In this document: positions 36,531 to 49,899 of the stretch, piece by piece | Layout of the letters: each line of letters opens with the position of its first letter | Numbering within the stretch: position 1 is the stretch's first letter | Assembly (NCBI GenBank): GCA_026419785.1 | Contig: JAODTK010003788.1 | Coordinates: 1-64,000 of the forward strand | DNA length: 64,000 nucleotides | Reading direction: 5' to 3' | From: Sclerodactyla briareus | Taxonomy: Eukaryota > Echinodermata > Holothuroidea > Dendrochirotida > Sclerodactylidae | Made by a program: the position numbers and the translations under genes | The notes under the pieces: generated by a model | What the model was told of the DNA's origin: nothing | The model's input: the letters and a program-made list of their open reading frames with translations, nothing else | The model's database searches: none

Positions 36531-39500
36531 TTCCCAAGCAGGAATCTATTTGACGGATATTTACACCCCCCTCATTTTCCAAATTGAAATTTTAGGCCGT
36601 GATCATGCGAATGAATTCGCAACAATTGGCGAATTTCTCGCATCACCCCCCCAAGTTCGTCATTCACTCTGGACTCAGTGATTGTGTACGTCCTCCGGCT
36701 GGAGTTCATTCCTGGATTATAACGTTCATATATCATATTAGAGTAAAATTCACTTTTACACACAAAACTTCCATACTAGGTCACTTTTTTATTGAATATT
36801 TCCATTTTGACACACATAACATGTGAGAAAGAACAACTGAATACAAGTCAACGTACAACAGGCCTACCTTGTAACAAACAAAATATAGATTTGATCCCGA
36901 ATTTAGAAGAAAAAAATGTTCACGGGATATTAATGAATAATCTAATTCGATGTTATTCCCTGTTAACGAGGTACAACATTTGCAGCTTTTACTGTGTAGG
37001 TTCCGGACGGCATTTGCATGCACCGACCACCGTGTTTGTCATAAATCATCATTCCTCATAATAAAATTGGAATAACTCAACAGGGCAACATGCTTGAACC
37101 TTCAAATTTGGGTGCGTAGGGCTGGATATGTTCTTTTTTCAACTTGAAGAGCTAGTTCGAAGGAACTTTTTATATGATTATTGGACTTGGTTATTGGACT
37201 TGGTAGAAGGGAGACCTGGTTTAGACAACACACCGCCTTGGACAGCAACATGTTATCATCTGTCGAGGGGTGTCGTTTCGACGTCATGTGGAGAAGTCGT
37301 CATTCAAATTCCGAACACCAAACTAATTGATCAAATTTAGGGGCAATTAACCCTTAATTGGAGCGCCACGGAAGGCGGGCCGGTCAGCCCCGTATGTGTA
37401 GAGCTGCAATGAACGACGGGTGCAACTGCCGGAGGATCGAGACCACTTCATTTTGTCGATATCGCAGAGTTCATTTTACTTGAGCAGGAGTGCCTTGAAG
37501 TAACTTTTCATTTACATCGGGGATTAGTGTCGATCCTCCGCAATAGTGGCGGAGACTTGTAAATACGTTAATTCTGATGAAAATGCAGGCATATAATTTT
37601 ATGACAAAATTTAGAATTGATATATTTTCCGTTCAGCTTGGCTCCGTTGATTTCCTCCTTATAGACTGGTAGTTCCCACCACAAGTGGAAGTTTACGCGT
37701 GGAGAAAAATGGGATTTCAGGGGATAATGCTTTGCTATTGAACAAAGTCGGATAGGCCAGATTTGTTCCTATACTATCACTATCAACCAACTGGGGATGA
37801 GGTGCCAACTGCCAAATTACGGCAACTGCGGCGGGCTATAAGATCCTAAGATCCCTCTTTCTTGCCACTACATTGCGAGTGGGAGGGGGGTCCAGTGTGT
37901 TAGGGTCTTGGTGGAAAAGAAGTTGTTAGCTTTGGACCGGAAATAGTGTTGAGGGTGTTGACCTAAACTTGGTTAGCCCTGATCTGCTTCCCTAGCATTA
38001 CTGCCCGACGAGCCGTGAACCATGACCTTATAAATATTAAACGTGTCCATAATACCCCATTATCAATTCCGTTTTCTAAAGTTTATCATAAAGTCGCTCT
38101 GTGGCAGTTTTTGTTTGTCATTCCTGCCCAACTGTCGCCCGTAAATGGAGAGCAATCCTACTGTGATGGGACCCCATGGATGACCTGCCTTGGACTGACT
38201 GCGTATATAAGATCTCTTATACATTGCGCTGGTTTTGCAGTTTATGAATCAGTTTTTTTCTTCTCCATAACCGAGCCGTTAGCCAGTTTGGGCGAAGCCC
38301 GGCAAATCACAGAGGAAACTGGATTCGAATCCTGATCGGCCATAGAGAATGCTTTAATGATACCTGTTACCTGTTACCCACTCGCCCACTGTCCCGAGTA
38401 CAGAAAGCTTTTTGCTTTCCGAATATTCGCGCTCAAGGAAGGCCGACAATTTTTTTAGCGAAGGCTACCCATGTAAGCTCCGAAAAATTCTCCTGACGGG
38501 GCCTGAAACAGGCGGTTGCATATACTTACCGATCTACGTCCATAATATACCTGGCGTCGGGGGTGAACCTTTCATCGCCATCGCCCCTTTGGGCCGAGAG
38601 CGATTATTCACATTTCGATTCGTTTACCCTGTACTTCGTCGATTATCTCGTCATGATTAAATGGTCTGTCTCAGGGGCATAGATTTTTGTTTTGAAGTGG
38701 GGGGATGATTTGCTAGAAGACTATCTAAGCGGATCGCCACTATAGGGTCGCGCGGAGCGCACAAGAGAATTTTTGCTTACACACAGCCTCTCAATGCCCA
38801 GGAAAGCACTTGATGGTTTTTTCAGCTGTGTTTACTCAGCCTTCTAGAATGAATATATTATATACGATTTGTTGGATTTTTAATAAATTGTTGCATCTTA
38901 AAGCTTTAAACATTTGATCAGTTTAAAATGACGCAAGAACTAAATATGTAGACCACAATAAAACCTGTTTATGTCAATGAGGGCAGACCTCACCGATAGT
39001 CGTCACAGCAATACATTCATGAAGTGATAGGCGATCAAGTTACATGCTCATGGGCGGTGACGGAGTTTCACAGTTTTTAAAATCGTCCAAACCATCTCGT
39101 CTTGTCTCCGGAGCCCGATCTAAATGTTTCGGCCAGTTTTGTCACACATTCGTACCGTCCTATTTTTGTGTTGCACGTACACACAGCACTGCGTTTTAAG
39201 CCCTTTGTTTCATCGATAACGATGTCATCCGGAATAAGTATATGGAACTGGAATGACTAGTTTTCAACTGTCAGTATATAGCCGAGGACTGTCGTTCACG
39301 GGCTCCCGCCACCACCACCGCCGCTGACTGAGGCACCTCGGAGGGGACGCTCTGTGATGCTATCATGCGAAATTTTATTAGCAGAACGAGAGATGCATTC
39401 CCAACATCCACGGATTTCTCAGACGATGATCAGCATCGACCACTCTTTACGTCTCCACGATTTTCGGAAATGACGTTTTTGGCTTGTATTGAGCCCGCGT

Positions 39501-39594
39501 TAGTACCGATCGGTGCGACATTTTACTCTTAGCTGCTAATCCATGCACGCCTCTATCCAACTATAGAGAATGAGAGTTCCGTCACCACTGCCCT
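36531..39594. other. Intergenic, no gene recognised
   Basis: CpG-containing AT-rich sequence. A short inverted pair (gccggaggatcgag near 37430 and gtcgatcctccgc near 37531) is about 100 bases apart. A tRNA-like stretch at 38273-38342 (ttagccagtttgggcgaag, then ggattcgaatcc) may be another SINE head, but its stems do not pair well. Confidence 0.4.
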
Positions 39595-39601
39595 TATAAA
39601 G
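39595..39601 (+). promoter_or_regulatory. Candidate TATA box
   Basis: TATAAAG lies 62 bases before an ATG in a strong start context (39657). The spacing would allow a transcription start near 39625-39630. It is suggestive only. Confidence 0.35.
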
Positions 39602-39656
39602 ACGGCTAGTCTCGTTTTGGTTTCAAAGTTTCAGGTGGGGCAAGTGCAGTCTAACC

Positions 39657-39717
39657 ATGGCAACCGCAGCCGGCTCGCTCTCAGGGAAATCGAATCAGAT
39701 GGGTATTAGGACTGTCG
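39657..39717 (+). CDS. Candidate first coding exon of an unknown gene
   Basis: The ATG sits in ctaaccATGg, a good animal start context. It reads MATAAGSLSGKSNQMGIRTV plus one base, then a plausible donor g|gtaaat at 39718. Without splicing the frame stops at 39723. The codon content (Ala, Gly, Ser) fits a real N-terminus. I do not recognise the protein and found no certain second exon; 46386-46525 is one possible but unproven partner. It could also be chance. Confidence 0.28.
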
Positions 39718-41409
39718 GTAAATGACAGTTTTAATTGGCTGTTGAGTACCTGAGTTACTGAGCTCAGCCTCTACAGTTGGTCGCCTCAACTTATCCAAAT
39801 ATTTCGTTGAATAAAAGTGGAGAATTGGTCTAATTATAATGAATATCATTGTCAAAAATAATTAATTGGGACGACAAAACTGGGGGTGATGTTTGTACAG
39901 CCATTCCCCCACACTCAAAAAGTGGGGGGGTGCGACATCCCCGGCATCCCCCCCCCCGCGATTTACGCCCGTGGTCTGTCGAGCAATAAAATTTACTCAG
40001 TTACCTCGCGTTTACCATTTCCCGTTTAGCGTCACTGCGGGATTCGGACCCGTCCTTGTAGTAAGATATAATGTGGTCTAGAGTAATGTGTCACAAATGA
40101 AATATGTATATCATATCCCCTTCACATTAGTCTCTTAATACCAGTTTTGGCGTTTGTACACCGATGTCTGATTGTATCTAACATTATTTTATATTTAGTG
40201 CCAATCTATGGCCTATTTTTACATAGTTTTGTTATGGGCATGAAAGCAATGAGATAACTAGGAGCGGAGGACAACAGGGGTTTGTCAGCGTTATAGGGTG
40301 GGGGGGGGGGGGTGTTTTGACTGAGTACATGTGCGTACTTCGCGAACGTCCTGATATAATAGACGACATGATTGGAATCTTCCATCAACAAATTCAATTT
40401 CCCCAATTATTCTACCCGAAGCGTTTGCGGTGTGAGGCTACATGCGTGTGGGGTTGTGTGTGTAACTGATTCAGTGGGATTGGATGTCAAAAGATCATTT
40501 CGAAGTAGTCGTTGCAAAGGAAGGTCTGTCCCTATTCGACGCAGTGGTGCGTCATTCGCTTGAATTGAAATGTTTCGTGTTCCCCTTCAACTATGTGTGG
40601 GCCTGCAGAAGAAAACAATTATGCACAGATAAGGCACTTACTATCGGCTGTTATTACCCCTTGGTGACCCCCCATCCGGAATCATGACCACAATTTGCCA
40701 AAATTCTTGGGATATGATTAGGAACAAGAAGCAAGTTTCGAAGAGGTCATGACCTTGCAATCCCAACAGTTTCACGGATTAAAACATATTTAACCTGACG
40801 CGGGAAGAAACATGAAAGAAGTCAGTTCTTTGATACCAGTATATAACCTCGTATCGACTTAACTGCGACAGCAATTAATGGGCACAGCCGACTGGCCGGC
40901 GAGTATCGTCTTTGAACGAGTGATAAGCCGGGTAATTCAACCTGACACAATAAGAGATGTTCACATTGAACAATCAATAAATACTGCGACACGCACAAAG
41001 CTATGACCTATTATATTCTCGCAACACTGGAAGTGTTCGAGAATATTATGGTTTCGGGGAAGTAGCCGCTGCTAGCCTCACCCCGCTCGCCGCTGGCCGC
41101 CGGAAGCTCTATCCGTTAGCGCAATTACTCCTTGACGCTCTATCCGATGGATCTGAACCTTGGTACACATGACCGCCTTAGTGATATCTCAGATGAGTTT
41201 CGAAATGTGGGCGTCACTGCATGCCTGCTGCCCTCTATTTTTTTGTAGGTTTTACACTATTATCCGATTTACACAAAATGGTGGGTGGGGAAAAATTTTT
41301 GATCCCGAAAATAGTACGGTGATTTCGGGGGAGGGTTTTTTTTTTTTTTTTTTTTGAAAATTCAGAGTTAGTCCAATTTATTACGAAACTGGTGGTGGTG
41401 ACAGGAGTC

Positions 41410-41660
41410 AGTCCCGAATAACTGGAGGTTGATTTCAAGGCACAGAGGTCAAATTTGGGTTTTTCCGCATTTTTCCTACTTCGTGGATTTGAACAAAACT
41501 CGGGTGGAGGGGACTGTGTTATTCCTAAACAACATTAGGTCATTTCAAGTCAAGGAAGTCAAATTTTCTCAATCATGCGATTTTCGAACTTTGTCGAATT
41601 TTAACAAAACTTGGGGAAAACAGGGTAGGGACATTTCAAAGTCACTAGAGGTCAAATGGA
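41410..41660. repeat. Diverged tandem repeat, ~105-bp unit, 2-3 copies
   Basis: gatttcaaggcacagaggtc, catttcaagtcaaggaagtc and catttcaaagtcactagagg begin successive units. Each of the first two is followed by a ttc-ac-ttcg-aatttgaacaaaact-like stretch. The open frame 41429-41716 follows this repeat and is not a gene. Confidence 0.6.
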
Positions 41661-41719
41661 CAAAATGTAATGTGCTTCCTCTAAACGAGGTCCACAAAGG
41701 CTGTTTTGTGGAGTAATAC

Positions 41720-44700
41720 GTCTCAACCAAATAGTATGCACGTTAGAGAACATCATCTGCAACGAACAGACGTCGGCAGCAGAGAATGCGAACAGGACAA
41801 AAAAAAAAAGTCTTTGCATGATTGCGACCCAGTTCAAATAATCATTTTTTTCAACAATTTTTTATTTGCGATTGAGTTGCGTCGTCCAAATATTTAGTTC
41901 TTCATTGAGGATTGTTTCGACATTATGAATGACTAACGAGAAATAAGTGCACTTTGCCTAATTTTTCTTCAAAACGTAAGTATTAAACCTTCTATTCACT
42001 AAATAAAAAAACGTTGCATTTTTTATAATTCCATTCATTTGTCACTTCTCTTTTCATTGATTCTTTTTTTGTGATAAAAAAAAAAATCCGTAATTCTTCA
42101 AAATTCTGCCTCTCATCTGTATTGAATGAAACAGTCATCAAGCAACCTAAACAATAAAGATGTGTAGCTACTCTAGTTTTTCACACGTGGTTTCATCTCG
42201 CAAAAATTATTCAAGTTTGCGACGAAATATCCGAAAAAAAAAAAAAAGTATGAATTGCCATAAATATGGGTGGGCTATACCTATAATTTATTTCACTGCA
42301 TCATTATAGAAATTTGACTTGGATTTTTTTTTTTGAAATCACTACTGCATGCGAAGTTTTTGGCTGTTTCGAACTGATTATCAGCCAATAGGTTCCGTAC
42401 TGCACATATTGACTTAGATGACGCAGACAAAGGGACTCTGCACAAAGGTTATTGTACCTTTGTAGGCAATAATGTTCTCCAAGTTAGGTTGTGCTGCAAC
42501 GATCTGGAATCCCGATTCAGCGACTGCCGAATTTTCTCTAAATCACGATGCTTTAGTACCCTAGATATTCGTGGCGTAGGTCAGGGACCATCTATCACCT
42601 CTAACGATATCAATAGAACATCGCAGATGAGTCATTCCATAAATTTGGATGCAATATCTTACATTGCGTAACTTTCATAATACAATGTTAGCAAGATAAT
42701 ACAAGAACTCTGGTGACTTCCGATCCCATTATGTTACATACTGAACCCACCACAATCAGTCTGTATCGCGCTTAACACTTGAATCATATTAAGGTTTAAA
42801 AACAACTTAAAAATTTCAGTGTTTGGGGGATAACTGTTGTGACATAAAACCGCCTTGTTGTAAATTCCTGGCCATTTCCTATATTTTGAATTACCTTCCA
42901 TAGTTTAACAGGTCAGAAATCTCTATGAAAATTATTTGAATTACAATTTGTTAGCACAACCCATGGTACATTTCTGGCACTTGTTTCCACAAACAATCCG
43001 GGTTATACCGAACCTTTGTCCATGTGAGTTCAGGTGCTTCACCTGGAGGTCGAATAGTGTTCACACTTACTTCGTTTCCGAGCACTCCATAGGGAATTGA
43101 TGGAACGTGATTAGAGTGACGTCATACCCACAGCGAACAGACATACCTGTGTATCCTAAATTGTTATTTGAAGTCGATTGTTCGGTTTTACACTAGGAAA
43201 CCGCTATACACATGAATCTGTATTTCTTGTATAAGAAAAAAATCGAATTCATGGACTGAATTTTTTTTTTTCTGTCATATCAACTACACAGCTAAAAAAT
43301 GAATGAAAAGGCGTTTTGAATTATAGTGGTTTTATAGATGGCGAGGTGAAAGAAATCTTCAAGGGTATCAAGCCAGTATCGAACCCCAAAAGTTTTTGTT
43401 GAGCACAACATAGATGATTTTCTTTCAGCCATTACAATCAACAATCACAACTGGCTTTCATGTCTTATTTAATGAGCAAGACCCAATTATATAGTCGTGT
43501 ATGACCCACCTTCGAAAATGACTCACCCTGTCCGGGGTATTGGGGCTGCTTCTACAACATGACAATGTACATGTAGGTTAATGCGATATTGGCCCCACTG
43601 GTCATGTAGTAGTCCAATAATAACACGCCTGGAAAACTGCAAATCTGCTTCAAAATCATATTTACTTCCTGAACCTTTCTAGATACCTCCAAATCCGCCC
43701 AAAGTTTTGACTGTAGTGCGTGCAGAGGGAGAAGTACAGAAAAAAATAATCACTTTCTAAATGACAATCACTGACTGGGTAACCTAACATTATTAGCCAA
43801 TCCTTCATGGATTCGTCGTTACGTATGTGACGGACGCAGTACGTGTCACAGGGGCTAACTCACTTTTTACACACTGAAGGGCCTGTCCTAAAATTTCGCA
43901 GCCGAAATTAGTCCCTTTTTGTACTGCGTGTGTTATGATGATTGTATCCGATACGATAATCATGTGCGAATGAAAATTGTGAACCGTTTTAACATACTTT
44001 GCCAACTGGAAAGAGAGGATACATGGAATTGCCCGAACAGTTTTCAAAATGTTAGAACGTAAACGCTTTGACTTTTGGTACAGAGTTCAGCTGATATCAT
44101 GTTAGTAATTTCAGCGTATATTACGATTTTGGGATTCGCGGTATTTGTGCGTCGAAGCATGAGGTGAATGTGCCCACGCTGTTTCAATCAAGACTTAAGT
44201 TGTGGTAGTTGTGAATCTGGGGGGAATACCACCGTTCGGTAATAAGCTTCAAGGGGTTAGATATCAAGGGTGCAAAAAGGATGGTTTTGTGTATAAGTGC
44301 AAGAAGTGCGTCAGATTAGCCGCGAATTGGAGAGGGGTACTGGGAATGTGGGCATGAGGAGTGAGAGTCGGGGGTAGGTGAGGCAACAGATAGAAGTGGC
44401 TGTTTGAACCCGGCCTTGCTACTAGTATAGTTTTAGTGTGTTGACGGTATGAGGAGGCCGTGCAGGCGGGTCAACTTGTAGGGTATAAGAGACAGCTGGA
44501 TCTCCGGAGATCAGGCGGAGGTGGATGGTAGTAAAGGAGGACGGGGCCCGGGGGGGGGGGGTGGAATAATATAACGGTAAGGATAAGGTTGGCTGGTTGG
44601 GGACTCGATGCCGGTATTTGATCGTGAGTTTGAGTCGCGTGAACAAATAACTCCGTGGTGACTGTAGGCTTTTGTTGTGCAGCTAAAGTCTCCTGGTGTC

Positions 44701-46385
44701 TAGTAGTCGCGATTAGTGATATTCTCCCTTTTGACGGTCGGGGGTTGACGGTCGAGTGTACTGTAGGAGATATCGGGCATCGACAGGGTTGGTTAGAGTT
44801 AGAGGTCGCGGGAAGGGCAATGCAGTTTGGGACGTTTTGTGTTTCTCGGTGAGGAGGATCTTTTCGCTAGGATGGTTGTTACACCCTAATGTTACGAGGG
44901 CTTCAGTGGTAGACAAGTTAGTCAATTCGGCGTGGAGGGTTGCTGACTAGATTCGGAGGCTAGGGTATCATGTGTCAATTCTGACAGGTTGTTCAATAGT
45001 AGTCCACTCATTGGTACTAAGGCTGGACAGGATACCATTCGCGATAGACAGGTTTAGGCAAGCTGTCTTTTCTGTGCGTAAATGATCGAGTTACAGAGAA
45101 AAATTTGATGAGTTCCAGATTTGGTCCAGGAACACAAGTCTAACGTGGTTGGATCTGAGTCTTCGCTAAACAGTGGAATTTCTCCCTGCCAAAGTTCACG
45201 ATCGGTCAGATACTCTCCGTGACATTGGGGATTGGCGTTTTTTGTGTATGTGAGGTCTTACCCGATAGCATTGATAAGCTGGATATTGTGTTAGTATGTG
45301 TCCATTCTGTTCTGTGTGAAAAAAGCTTCTCCGCCCAAATCTCCAGATATTCCCTAAATCTTTATTAGTTTGGGTGGTCAACCTCTCTGAAAGTATACTT
45401 TTCGTTCGCCCATGCTATTCAAATTCACGGTACAGGTCACAATTGTTATGGGTGGTTTTTCAATTATCATATATTTCTTTCTGTCTGATGGTAGTAGTGA
45501 TAGTCCAAGACAACTGCAGGATTAAGTTTTTTAAACATGCTACTTATTGCTTGAGGAAAAACTGAATCGCGTCATCCAAACCCACAAGTTCTTACGACTT
45601 TCCGTTACGGAGTAGTAACCGTTCCTTTTGAAGTTTTGTGCAGGTTGTATTGTGCAATATCTCAACATCCCATCATGCAATGATAACTGACGTCAAACTC
45701 CACACCCTGCACATTCTTCGTTTTCCCTCTTGAAATTCAAACATTAATTTCAACTCGAAAAACATAGTCCTATACGAGAGGATGTGCGTAGTGGATGGTA
45801 TGTGTTGATGGTTACTTTAGTGGAGAAATACAACAAGACCTTCTGCTAAATATTGACCTTTTCAACAGAATAGAAACAATAGAATAATAACAAAATTTCC
45901 CGTGTTGTCCAAGAGTGACGCCATGGCTTATTTGCGCAATTGGAATTCTACCCAATTTCTCAGCATAATTGACCAAACTTTGCAAAGGAAGGCAAAAAGC
46001 AAAAAGTCCATACTCCACATAAGACATCGTATTGAAATTGTTGTGTCCAAGCCTGCAGTTGTCCTTCAAGGATCAGACTTGCTTTCTGTCACCCAAGATT
46101 GCTTCCTCTCGCAGCATTTCATTTTCCTACCATGAGCAAAATATTTCAGATTTAGTTCTGAATAATTACCCCGGTTCCGTGGATAATTGTAGAATGTTCA
46201 GGTAGCTTGGTGCAATGATCATATTAGTCATCGATATTATAGCGTTCGATGTGTCTTAGTTCTGTCAATATTCCACAAAGGTGTGAAGCTCGTTCGTGTT
46301 TTTCTATACTAGAGGGCCCCAATTTGGATGACATTTTTGGGTTTCTGAGTACTTGAGATTGGCCTAAATTGTTCAGTTGTTAAAG
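41720..46385. other. Intergenic, no gene recognised
   Basis: AT-rich, CpG-containing DNA with scattered A and T runs and a g run at 44551-44562. It contains gatctccggagatc (14-bp palindrome near 44501). No convincing exon, RNA gene or transposon was found. Confidence 0.4.
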
Positions 46386-46525
46386 GTTTGGATATTGTTG
46401 ACTCGTTTGAAGAGTTTTCATTTTCATTGGAAAAAGTTAACGTTAAAGTTTACGTTCTCTGGAAAAAGTGCCGCACTAAGAACAAAAGGGCCTTGTCGGA
46501 AAGGGAGGTTTTTCTGGCCGTTAAG
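46386..46525 (+). CDS. Candidate internal exon of an unknown gene
   Basis: Open stretch between gttaaag (46385) and a strong donor ttaag|gtaaga (46526). It reads DIVDSFEEFSFSLEKVNVKV followed by YVLWKKCRTKNKRALSEREV. The acidic then basic layout looks protein-like. The acceptor lacks a good pyrimidine tract and the product is not recognised. Confidence 0.2.
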
Positions 46526-46737
46526 GTAAGATACGTCCCTTTGGCGACTTCATCTTTTCCACTGGTTCCCTGTCTGATTTAGATCGTCTCAAAGTTCACG
46601 AAGCCCTAGTCCCACTGTTCAATTTCCTGTGCTAAGCTCAATTTTGAGAGGCAGGTTTCCTCTAATATAAAGATGACCATCGTCGGTTGTCTCTTATGTC
46701 GTGGGGCCGTCAGAAAGTCAAGGAAAGCAGTGGTCTA

Positions 46738-46800
46738 CCTATCTATCTATCTTTCTATCGATCCATCTATCTATCTATCCATCTATTTATTTTTCTATCT
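46738..46800. repeat. Tetranucleotide microsatellite (tatc)n
   Basis: Imperfect run of tatctatctatct with ccatcta and ttctatc interruptions. Confidence 0.9.
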
Positions 46801-47937
46801 AAAGTATGCATCTTGGTTTCCACATCGCTCCGATCAAGTTGAATGGCCCAAATATTTCTCAGGTGAATTCCGGAAAGGATCTCCGAATTCATGTCTGATT
46901 CTTCTTTGAAACCCTTAAGCAGTGTTACTGAAGCTGCGAAGGAACGTAAATGGATGCTTGACTTGATCAGACTTCACTCACTCCTTCCAGTTTCCTTGAT
47001 AAAGATATTGTTGTCAGGGCATGTTTATGCACTGGTGAGGGGCCTCACCTGGAGTATTCTGTCCAAGTATGGAATCTCACTTCTCGAAGTTAACTGTAAT
47101 TGAAAAGTTCGAGCCACTAGATTAATTCAGTCCTATAGATTTACTTTACGAGAAAGAAATTATTGGCCGCCTCGGTCTAACATCTTTGAGCTGAGATGAA
47201 TTCGAGGTGAATTGATCCAGGTTTTTCACTATTTATTTTCAATGTTTACCACCAATAGGTGTAATTGCCTCAAGCTTTGTGGCAAGGGCTGCAGAATGGA
47301 CATTCGCAAATATTCCTTCTCTCTCGCAAGGTTATAAGAGTGGAATAAGTCTTTCTTTTCTGCGGATGTTTGTTTTGTCTATGCGTGTGAATGCGTTTGA
47401 AGAACAGTCCGTTTTTTTCAGAAGTGTGGGCGAATTCTTCAGGCATTGGGTCTTCTTCTCTTTTTGGGGATGTTGTGGCTTCAGGGTCTTTTATGAGGAG
47501 TTTGTCCTTTCCGACCCCTTTTCACTAAACTAAAACGAAACAGCTCAGGATTATTAGTGATTTGACAATGGTGTTGAGGGTTAATGATGGGGTGAGATAA
47601 ATCCTTATTGGAGTATCCTCTTAGAAAGAAAGAAGAAGAATTCAACCGACCGATGCATTGGTCTGCCATGGGGTGGGACTAACAGTGCACTTTATAAGTT
47701 TGGAGGCATGAGTCGAGATGATTTCGTCTTAAAGCTATCAAGACGCCGCCACAGTCTTTGTAGCGCCATCTGTCGTTTTCCAGTATGTTTTGACTAGTCA
47801 ATCAGCTAGAGTATAACAAAACACACATGATTGAGGATGGGCGGTTAGTTTAATTTTTTGAGTAAGCGCGATCTGAGCGGTCTGTAACCGGGGACGCTCC
47901 AAAAAAAACCTGGTCTTTGTCCTGGGTCTCAGAGAGA

Positions 47938-48160
47938 CATTGTCGTCTAGTGGCAACTGAGGAAAAAGCGACGGCGATGTTGAATGTGTCACGACAGAAA
48001 TCGTTCCGGTATATGTAGGTATATGATGTTTTCAATGACATATCGTCTTTACGGTATATCGTAAGTTATCCTAATAGCACTGGAAAACGATTTGTATCGG
48101 GACGTCATGTAAACATCGCCGTCGCCATCGTTTTCGACAGTTGCCACCAGACGGCAAAAT
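47938..48160. mobile_element. MITE-like fold-back with ~75-bp arms
   Basis: The left arm begins tgtcgtctagtggcaactga and includes gcgacggcgatgtt and aaatcgttcc. The right arm is its inverse (gaaaacgatttgtatcgg, aacatcgccgtcgccatcg, acagttgccaccagacggc). About 65 bases lie between the arms. No coding sequence is present, which fits a non-autonomous DNA transposon. Confidence 0.75.
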
Positions 48161-48466
48161 ATCCAAAATTGAAAATGAAAATAGAATAATTATTCCAATT
48201 GAGGTCAATACTTAGGCTCAAAGTAATAAAACAGCCTCTTGTTGTGGAAGCATTTGTGGTAGTTTGGGAAAAGGAGAAAAGTTTGATTGTAACGATCAAC
48301 GTAAAGTTTGTAATTTGGCAGGCAATAATAAAACTTATTGCATCAAATGGGCAGATGGTATGTAGTAGCTAGTGAAATGCGCTTTTCAACACTTGTATCG
48401 ACTGCATTATGGAGAGAGTTGTGGATTTGTCCCGCTGTTGGGTCTCATTCGGGTGAGTCGGGGTTT

Positions 48467-48722
48467 CTGACCTGGACTTCGCGATGATGCTGCATTACTC
48501 GCCGAGTTTGTGTATTTCTCTGGTTGATGCCCTTTGAACACTTAGTCGAGAGGCAAGTCCGTTGGGCCTCCAGGTGTCCTGGCCAAGACCAAGATTCAAT
48601 CTTTTGGTGGCATCTTGGACAGTGCTCGCTGGGTGTCCAGGTGTTGGGCCGTGGAAGTCACCAAGTCATTCGCTTCCTCGGCAGTGTCAGTAGTGACTCT
48701 GCTCCTTGCGAGCCGGAGGTAA
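48467..48722 (+). pseudogene. LINE reverse-transcriptase fragment with FADD box
   Basis: Read with small shifts, this gives LDFA-DDAALLAEFVYF, then VGPPGVLAKTKIQSFGGIL and VEVTKSFAFLGSV-like residues, ending CEPEV. This is the order of palm and thumb motifs in animal non-LTR retrotransposons (FADDAALLAE, TKTKIQSFGG, YLGS). FADD carries the catalytic Asp pair. Only about 85 codons remain, with no flanking endonuclease. It is a 5'-truncated or decayed copy. Confidence 0.82.
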
Positions 48723-49851
48723 TTATATCCTTATAATTATATCCTTCATATTTTTGGGGATACCACCATCACACAGAAATAACACTTTCATAAGAAACGA
48801 AGGTTTAAAAATGGTATGTTCATTACAAATCATACAGAAAACCGCCGTGCTCACTTTTAAAGTGTATACTTTACAGGGCTTTACAGTGTGGAATTAAATG
48901 AAAATTGATTCCAAATTGTCACAAATTAAGGGTGCGAAGAAAATAGAAAGCCAATAAAAGTGCATAGGTTGTTATACTACATTTGGTACAACGCAAGGCG
49001 TCATACTGTCTGTCTTAAAAATATTAAAATATGTTTTCCCGCTGCACCGACGTAAAGCAGTTATTATTCTCATTTCACACACTTGGACACCACAACCGCT
49101 GTCGTGTCTTTGTTTATAGCCACTAAAACTGGCGTTTTCCTATTTGAGCTTGTTTTGTGTTTTCATGTACGCTCGTTTCCGTTCAGCGCAAAAGAGGTCG
49201 ATGTAGGCATTACGCGGTGCTAACCCCTTTTGTGTTTGCCAGAGTACCAGCTAAGGTCCAATGCCTTCTGGAATTTGAGTATAATTCCCGCGATGTAGAA
49301 CATTCTAAAATCCGAATCTCAGCATCCATCTGTCAGAATCGACCTTCAGCAACGTTCCTCAGTAGGCCTATTGTAAAGATTCGAGTCTTTCAGAACACTC
49401 TCTCCTTTATGTATTGGGCCATCATTCGTCGGTTCGTGCCTTTCAGTCCCGTACCTTTTAGTTTACGAGATTCCTTCTATGACATAGTCTTAGAAAGCTC
49501 AGATAACAGCAGTTTGGAGGAGTTCAGGTCATCATTCGAACCATATTCTACCGACGTCCATTTATCGTTTCCTATTCATCATCCTACATAGGAACATGGA
49601 ATGTATCTCCTCCGTCGTCTCTCATCACCTACACAGGGCCGTAGTTTCATCTCTATCCTTTCAGTTAGTAATTTTGCCCCTTCCATGAGTTCCACGTGAC
49701 CCCTGTGACGTCATTCGGTTCAAGCCCCCCGAGGTAGAGCCCGTTCGGGTTCGCTTCCAACATTTACCGAACCACCATCCACCTTCTCCGTGCGCAGGGA
49801 AACAGCGTCGTCCCTTAGGGCATCGTTGTCTCGGTCAAAGGTCGAGAACTC

Positions 49852-49899
49852 TGCCCATCATGTGGAAGAGGGCGTCACCTGAAAGGGCAATGTAGGTAA
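49852..49899 (+). pseudogene. Isolated CCHC zinc-knuckle motif, possible retroelement gag/ORF1 remnant
   Basis: CPSCGRGRHLKGQC fits the spacing C-x2-C-x4-H-x4-C exactly, followed by Arg and a TAA stop. The same frame has a TAG about 10 codons before the preceding VKGREL. Upstream frame 49157-49591 (144 codons) is unrecognised but ends about 260 bases before. The position between LINE fragments at 48467 and 54690 makes a retroelement origin plausible; chance is possible. Confidence 0.4.

Noticed and set aside
38273..38342. Possible tRNA gene with ggattcgaatcc
   Set aside because: The T arm and acceptor stem do not pair properly and the A box is poor. At best it is a SINE head.
41429..41716. 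95-codon open frame
   Set aside because: It follows the diverged ~105-bp tandem repeat and has no family match.
49157..49591. 144-codon open frame as a gene
   Set aside because: No recognisable domain, splice context or start signal. The length is possible by chance, though it may belong to the remnant with the CCHC motif.
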